From the NCBI GenBank assembly GCA_000467715.1, contig AJFK01000034.1, forward strand, positions 1 to 64,000: a DNA stretch of 64,000 bases, written 5' to 3'. The translations under genes and the position numbers were made by a program. The DNA is from Hysterium pulicare CBS 123377 (taxonomy: Eukaryota; Ascomycota; Dothideomycetes; Hysteriales; Hysteriaceae). Positions 58,112-64,000 of this stretch are shown one piece after another (within the stretch, counting starts at the first letter, position 1; each line of letters starts with the position of its first letter). The notes under the pieces are model-generated. The model did not search any database. It was not told the origin of the DNA and saw only the letters and a program-made list of their open reading frames with translations.

Positions 58112-59820
58112 TCAGCCGACTGCCGTCGGAAGAATGGCGCCTCGCTCGCGAAGCACCCGTCCCTCTGGAGGAGGGGTTATGGTCGAGACCGGCGGGATGG
58201 GAATCATTCTGATATTATCATCGGTATCAGCGCCCTCTCGCGTGCCCCAGGTTGTCTGATGCACCGCTCTCAGTCAGTCACAGTGTGCGGATGCTGGCGG
58301 GGGAGCCAGCGACTAGCTTCGGCAGATTGACGATAGGGAGGGCAACTCACCTCCTTCACCGTGACAAAGCCATAGAACTTGATGAGGTTGTGGAAGTATC
58401 CAAACAGGATGGAGACTGGGAGAAAGCGGAGGTCGGCGGGGTTCCTCAGCAGATAGGGCACGAGCTTGACCGTCTTCGCAAACAGATAGTGGGCGACGAA
58501 GAGGGCCCAGAGGACGACGCCGCGCCAGTCCTGCTGGCTCGTCGTCAGGCCCAGCTCGGCCAGCGCCATGAAAAAGCTGGCAAATAACAGGCAGTCGAAC
58601 AGGAACGCCCATTGCGTGAGGGTCGTCTGGAACACTGCGTACACAGACCACGGATAATTCCTGCGCGGCGAGCGTGAGGGGTCAGCGACGGCCAGGCATT
58701 GCATGGGAAGCTCGGGTTGGAGGCTCGGGTTCACGGTTGTTGTTGTGGAGGGGCAGCTTGGCAACAACAACAAAAACCACCGCCGAGGCCACCGTGGGTA
58801 ATGAAGAGCTGGATACTTACTGCCACATGTTCCATTCGCTCAGGCTCGTCAGATTACTTCTCCAATTACTGCGCACCCACCTCAAGCACTGCTTGAGGTA
58901 TTTCGAGTCGTTCTCCAATGTCGTCTCTACTTCGCACTCTCTATGATTCTGGATTTTGATCCCCCAGCCGTGTGTGAATAGCCACCGAGTAATGAAATTA
59001 TCGTCATCTGCATTCAGGAAATGGTCGCTCCCCCACGTTTCGTGCGTGAATCCATACGTGAACTCTGGGTCCTGCAAGATTTCTGACCTATATGCCACTG
59101 CCCTCCCAGAAAGACAAGGTAAACCTCCGTCCATCCAGTTGCACGCAGTGCAGTCGAAATTGCGTCTCACCAGATATAATGCTCCCAAAAACTCCCAGAT
59201 GTTCGACCGATCAATCCGACGCAGTGTTTGATTGGTGCCAACACCTCCGCACTTTGCATCCTCAAAGGGTGCCAGAACCCATTTTGTGAACTTTTCGGGG
59301 AGCCACACGTCGTCGTCGAGGAGGAGGGTAATTTTGGTCTTCACTTCGGGAATGGCGCGGGACATCTGTCGCCGTTTGTTTGCTTGGCTGACAGAGAGGA
59401 CTTGGACAAGTTTGGGGTCACCCATTTCGGCAACCATTTGGGATAGTCGTTTCAAGCGGGCGTCGGGGGTAACTAGAAGAATCTCATACGGCTCTAGCCT
59501 GTATGCTGTTTGAACGGTTTCCTTCAATTGCGGGATGTCCTCCGCAACGGTAGGAATAATGATCGTCATGTCTTTCGAAGTGACGGATGGCTCATCAGGC
59601 GGCAGCACCGGCTGGTAGCTATATAGCGCGAAGAGATTAATCCATAGTCTTATGTACCTAAACAAACTACAAGTCCGTGTCAGTAATCGTCAACCAAAGC
59701 AATTGGCAAGCAATTAGGCTAGATCGAGAAGAAAGTGGTGGTAAAAGGGAATTCATACAACAGGTCGACAAAAATCCAAAACCAACTCCAAACAAGGCCA
59801 AAGGGAAGAGAAAACGACAT
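58112..59820 (-). CDS. Family-2 glycosyltransferase, Cps1/hyaluronan-synthase-like
   Basis: Four exons (59820-59759, 59657-58821, 58660-58351, 58255-58112) with introns of 101, 160 and 95 bp encode 450 residues. An N-terminal hydrophobic segment (SLPFGLVWSWFWIFVDL) and a second one (IRLWINLFALYSY) should anchor it in a membrane. The GT2 domain shows MTIIIPTV, the DxD-type TLLLDDDVWLP, CLSGRAVAYRSEIL, the acidic ADDDNFITRWLF and a QxxRW-like CLRWVRSNWRS. Further hydrophobic helices follow (AFLFDCLLFASFFMALAEL and more). The last exon gives TTWGTREGADTDDN and a short Pro-rich tail. Relatives are fungal processive polysaccharide synthases resembling Cryptococcus Cps1. A related GT2 protein is reported as needed for hyphal growth and virulence in plant-pathogenic ascomycetes. 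The polymer made is not known from sequence. Confidence 0.9.
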
Positions 59821-62800
59821 TGCAGCAATCAACGAACGTGATTGAACGACGAAGCACAGGTGAAGGATGTGGAAGACGATCACATTGGGGAAGAAAGCAA
59901 GCTTCCCCGGAGGGCATGTGAGGGACTAAATATTCAAGCCACATGTTTGCGGGCGCCGGGGGCGATGTGATCTGTCGCTTCCCGGCGTTGTTTAAGCTGC
60001 AGGAGATTCTCTTAGCAGAGTTTGGGGTAGTTTTAAGAAGGCTGGAGCATGAGGTCAAGCATCGAGAGCGCGCATACCGAGGGGTGGTCTCTGCCAGCGA
60101 TTCGGGCCTAGCACTTGCAGTAGACGCCACTAGTGGACAGCGTCATCCCGCCCGCCGTTGAGAAAGATGCTTCGCATATTCGAGCCACCCTTGAAGCCAG
60201 CAGGGATACGGGATTGTCCAGCATCTAGTTAAGAGTGTCGAGGAGTAGCCTATTCTTGCTGCCGCCCCGCTGGGTTCTCTTGCCCGTCCATTCCGATCTA
60301 ATTCCGCTGAGCAATGGTGCCTCCTCTGCATCTCCTTCGACTGTGATCCTATGGCTAGCAACTGGCTTCGGAGAGTGATAGTCAGCAACAGGCGTCTCAC
60401 CTCTGGCGGCTCGTTGGCGCTGGGTTGTGTCTTTACGATGCGGCTGATTGACTGGGGGCCAATATATCCCTCTTCTTGGCGCTTTGGCGGCGTCAATTTG
60501 ATGGCCGCATCTGAGATCAGGGCTCCAGACCCAAGTACGCACAATGCTTCTGGTGGCACGGGCTAGCCGCTGCAAGCGTCTGTGTAAACGGTAACGAGAC
60601 CCGTGGCGTGAGTGATAAAGTCTGCTGGATGGCAGGGCTGGCGTCGAACTATCGCTACGATAGTGCCGTCGGCTAATACCAGGGCCAGTGATTATTGCTT
60701 TCTCGAACTCGAATTTTCATTGAGGACTATATAACCTCTCCGCAGCTTCGGGTGCGGCCAATGTATCATCGTCGAGAGTCTCCTTTGCCTGAAACGTCGC
60801 CGAATAACTATTTGTCCTCGTGGAGAGAGTTGGCGCCCGGTGAGCGCGAGCGTTACTGAAGACCCCGATGTCGAGGGTACCTCTCGACGCTACTTGCGTT
60901 GATCGAGTTTGGCACTCTGCGGGAACTCCGGTGTCTCGAGCCTGCATTCGGGTCAATTCCATGTCGTTCGGGAAAACATCGATGTCATGGCTTAATTTGA
61001 TTTCGAATCAAAATGAAAACTCAAGCAGCGAGCTGCTCCATCAGGACGAGTTGCAGGTACCAATACAGGGCCGAAATGTCCACATACTTCACATAAACGA
61101 AGATTGGTGTTTAATCTTGGTTCTTGAAGAAAATGAGCCTGTAATGTGCCTAGCCTGTCCCGTCGGCTGAATGAACGTGGGCGCCTTTCTGCCAGCAATA
61201 CCGATTCTAGCACTGTGTCGCCTGCACATCCCAGGGCATTCTGCAAGTGTCCTGGGATCGTCGCGGCCGGCACGGGGAAGTGCTTCCCCGCTGCATATGA
61301 GAGGCTGTTGATTTGCTGCATTGATGCGAGAAAAGTAAATATGTGTGCAGGCGGCGTTCCCTTTGAAGAGAGTTTGCGCCGCAAGGGCATGTACGTACCA
61401 GCAATTGCATGCGGCATCGGTGATCGCGCTATTAAATTTTGATTTATTTCTTTTCTCTGAGACGATATCGGTCAGAAGCAGAATTGTGATAGAGAAGTTG
61501 ACTTGGCAGAAAAGAAGTTGAGGTGTTGTAATACCGTATTGTTATTTTTTTAACACTGTAAATTACTGTATTACATTCCAGGTTTTTAAAGAACAAACCG
61601 CGTCTGCTTGCCTCGATCTACTACCTAGGGACCAAACAACTGTGAAGTCATTGTATCCAATTTTATATTCAAATACAGCATTGTCGTTGAACAAGATTGC
61701 CGCGCATCTTGCGTCACAATAAAAAGGTCCGACCTGCTGACGCGCCACAGTCCCAGAGGGAACGACTACCCGCTTCCCCGACCGTTTTGAAGTAGTGAAA
61801 TCAAGATCCATCTGTAGATTATGTAGACTGTGCAACGATAGCACGTGTCTCACCGTGCCACTCGCGTGTGTATGTAGACATCTGAGCCACCCATGAACGC
61901 GGCACGTGGAGAAACAGCGACCTGCAGGTTGGCCTCAGGGGAAGTCTTCCTCTTCTAAGACCTGGAACTGCTTAATATCAACTTCGAATTTTGGACGCCG
62001 TTCTTCCGAAAGTATACCTGCATTGCGCCAATACCGCGTCATTCCTGCTATTGCTCATTTTCAGAACAATACGAAGCAGTATCCGGGGCCAAGAACTGAC
62101 CTGCAACTGCCACGATGTGAAACCTTTTGGGGACACTTGTTAATGATGAGAAAAATTTGAGCTCATCTTCCATCAAGCAGTACAACGATGACTTGAGGTT
62201 CCGGCATATGCCGTCATGCTAAAAGGAGGGTATTATCGACGGAGCAGCATCAATATCGATGATCTACAGCGGAGTCGACGGAAACAAAGTTGTGTTGGAG
62301 TCATCTGGCGTTCTATGGTACTGACGCATTGCAAGGATCGTCGAGAATTTGAGTAGGTCAAGTGATCACTACTTATGCCCATCGTCATTGTAGAGAAGTC
62401 CTGCTTCCTACAGCGTCTTGATAACCGTTCAACTGATATTTCTTAAGTTTTTTTTTGGCGAACCCTTCTTGACAAGTTCCCGATGATCCGTTCTTTGTCG
62501 GCGTTCGAATTTGTTCCACCAGCAATAGAAGGGAAGATTGCAGGGGACGAACAGATTTTGAGATTCGAGCCGAAATAGTGGGAGATATCCGAAGTGGTTC
62601 AAGTGATTAACGGGAGTATGCAGGAGATCGAGGCTTGCCACAAAAGTGTATTGCTGACAGCTTCTTAACGTAGAAACGACTCGATCCTTCCTTCCAAGGA
62701 CCGAACTCGGCGGGTGTTGCTGACTACAGACCCATCTTCGAATAGGTCATCTATCGACTTTCAGTATAACATTATACAAGATCTCCATTGTGCTCGATAA

Positions 62801-64000
62801 GATCTTCCACTAACCTTATCTTAAATGGTTTGCGGTAATAACCTCGGAGCATACTGTTCGGCAAATCTTGCTTTACCTTGCGATACCTGAGTCCACGAGA
62901 CAGACAATGCGAACAAAATTCTAGTGTGTCCCCGCATAGGCATACGCATGAAGATCTTTTAGAAACGTTTTCACGAGTTTTCATTACAGGACAGGCTAAA
63001 ATGGTCTGGACCTGAATGGCTGACTCCCATTTCACGACTCACGTGCTGCCGATATTGGACAGCCTGCATGATGCTGGCCAAGGTGATGGTTCGGACGCAA
63101 GACATATGGCGTACCATCGCCTTTTCCATTCCGATGCTGCAGGTTTGGGGAGGGTGTATAAGCCGCGATGGCGGGCGCGGGAGGAGAAACCAGCCTTCCA
63201 GTAAAGCAACTGGCCCGATGTATACCCCGAAGACACTGCATCTCATCAGAAAGTGAAGAAATTCGGATCCCGCCATCAAGAGCTGATGCCAATGCAAGAC
63301 GTGGTGTGATAGACAAGCTTATCTCCCGCAAGCACGCATCAAAGGGTTTGAAGGGGATTCGGTGGGGGTTGAACAGGGTTGAATGTGTCACAAGCAAGAG
63401 CACCGTCTCGATGTCCGAAGGAAGAAGAAGGCCTGCAGTAAAAGCCCCGCCGGAGTGGAACGATGGCGCCCAGAAGCTGTGAGGGATATTGTGCACCTGT
63501 CAAGAGCGTGGTAAAAGACGGAAGTCCTCTGGGAGTTCAGGGATGGAAGGACGTCGAACTAGCGCATCAAACTCGCGGCTCAGCCTCAGCTTGTAAGGAA
63601 ACATAACAGAAACATTACGCTGTCAGTACCGTGGTTCTCGAGCGCATTAGTAACGGCGGACCTAGGTAGCCAGGAGAAGCATGCAGTGTGGCGGTCGACC
63701 GTCCCGCCTCCAAGGTTGCTTGACAACCTTCACTCTATCCACAGGCACACCACCACGGCTTTCGTTCACTCGGTGGCTCTAGCATGCATTTGCGTCTGCC
63801 CCTTGCCCTGTCCCTTTCGTCCCCAGGTACATGGATCCCGTGTGTTGTTCCCACCCCCTTCACAGCGTGCATCGTCAGGGTCCTGGGGCGCCCGCGAACT
63901 GTCTGGAGAACAGTTGGTCCTGGCATCCCCCACACGTTTGCGCAAGCTGGTGCGCAATCGTAACGCCAAGTTGCTGGAACCCATGGCGCCCTTGCTCTCA
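59821..64000. other. Gene-poor right end
   Basis: About 4.2 kb without a supported gene. The first few hundred bases are the glycosyltransferase promoter. Frames at 60143-60575, 60868-61442 and 63032-63496 were examined on both strands and show no domain, signal peptide or splice chain that I can defend. No repeats or terminal inverted repeats typical of a transposon were noticed. Confidence 0.5.

Noticed and set aside
60143-60575. Minus-strand frames upstream of the glycosyltransferase
   Set aside because: Two different frames of similar length overlap the same DNA; neither shows a domain.

Overview
The window looks like nuclear DNA of a filamentous ascomycete (Pezizomycotina). Genes carry short introns (46-160 bp) with GTAAGT-type donors and CTAAC/CTAAT-like branch sites. 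The gene set is typical of that group: a HET-domain protein, a Zn2Cys6 regulator, a Clr5-domain protein, a hybrid histidine kinase and a DUF7732-like secreted protein. A leotiomycete is my best guess, but nothing here proves the class. Exon structures below were worked out by eye from splice signals, reading frame and family conservation.

Layout. 1-5.0 kb is gene-poor. 5.0-12.5 kb holds four minus-strand genes: a small Cys-rich protein, a DUF7732-like glycoprotein, a conserved unknown and a kinase-fold protein. 13.4-15.1 kb is a PD-(D/E)XK-like gene with a zinc-ribbon-like cluster and repeats. 16.3-18.1 kb is uba4 (tRNA thiolation/urmylation). 20.1-22.5 kb is an intronless HET gene. 23.9-24.5 kb is slx9. 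24.8-34.0 kb is a head-to-head pair: a conserved fungal protein with a possible nuclease signature, and a giant NF-X1-type helicase joined to three CbxX/CfqX-type AAA+ modules. The giant gene has one in-frame TAG. 35.4-40.2 kb is a soluble hybrid histidine kinase and 40.8-43.0 kb a Clr5-domain protein. 44.4-45.9 kb is an HxxxD acyltransferase-like gene with a visible TATA box and upstream direct repeats. 47.1-47.7 kb is ribosomal protein uL15. 48.5-48.9 kb is a broken tail fragment of the splicing factor gene YJU2. 49.1-53.8 kb is a probable L-rhamnose catabolic cluster (Zn2Cys6 regulator, LRA1 dehydrogenase, LRA2 lactonase). 58.1-59.8 kb is a family-2 glycosyltransferase. 59.8-64 kb has no gene I can support.

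Housekeeping genes (uba4, slx9, uL15, GT2) are mixed with accessory ones (HET, PD-(D/E)XK-like, helicase-AAA giant, rhamnose cluster, acyltransferase). The two most interesting loci are the divergent pair at 24.8-34.0 kb, which may handle RNA, and the rhamnose cluster. No LTR element, virus-like element or intact DNA transposon was recognised.
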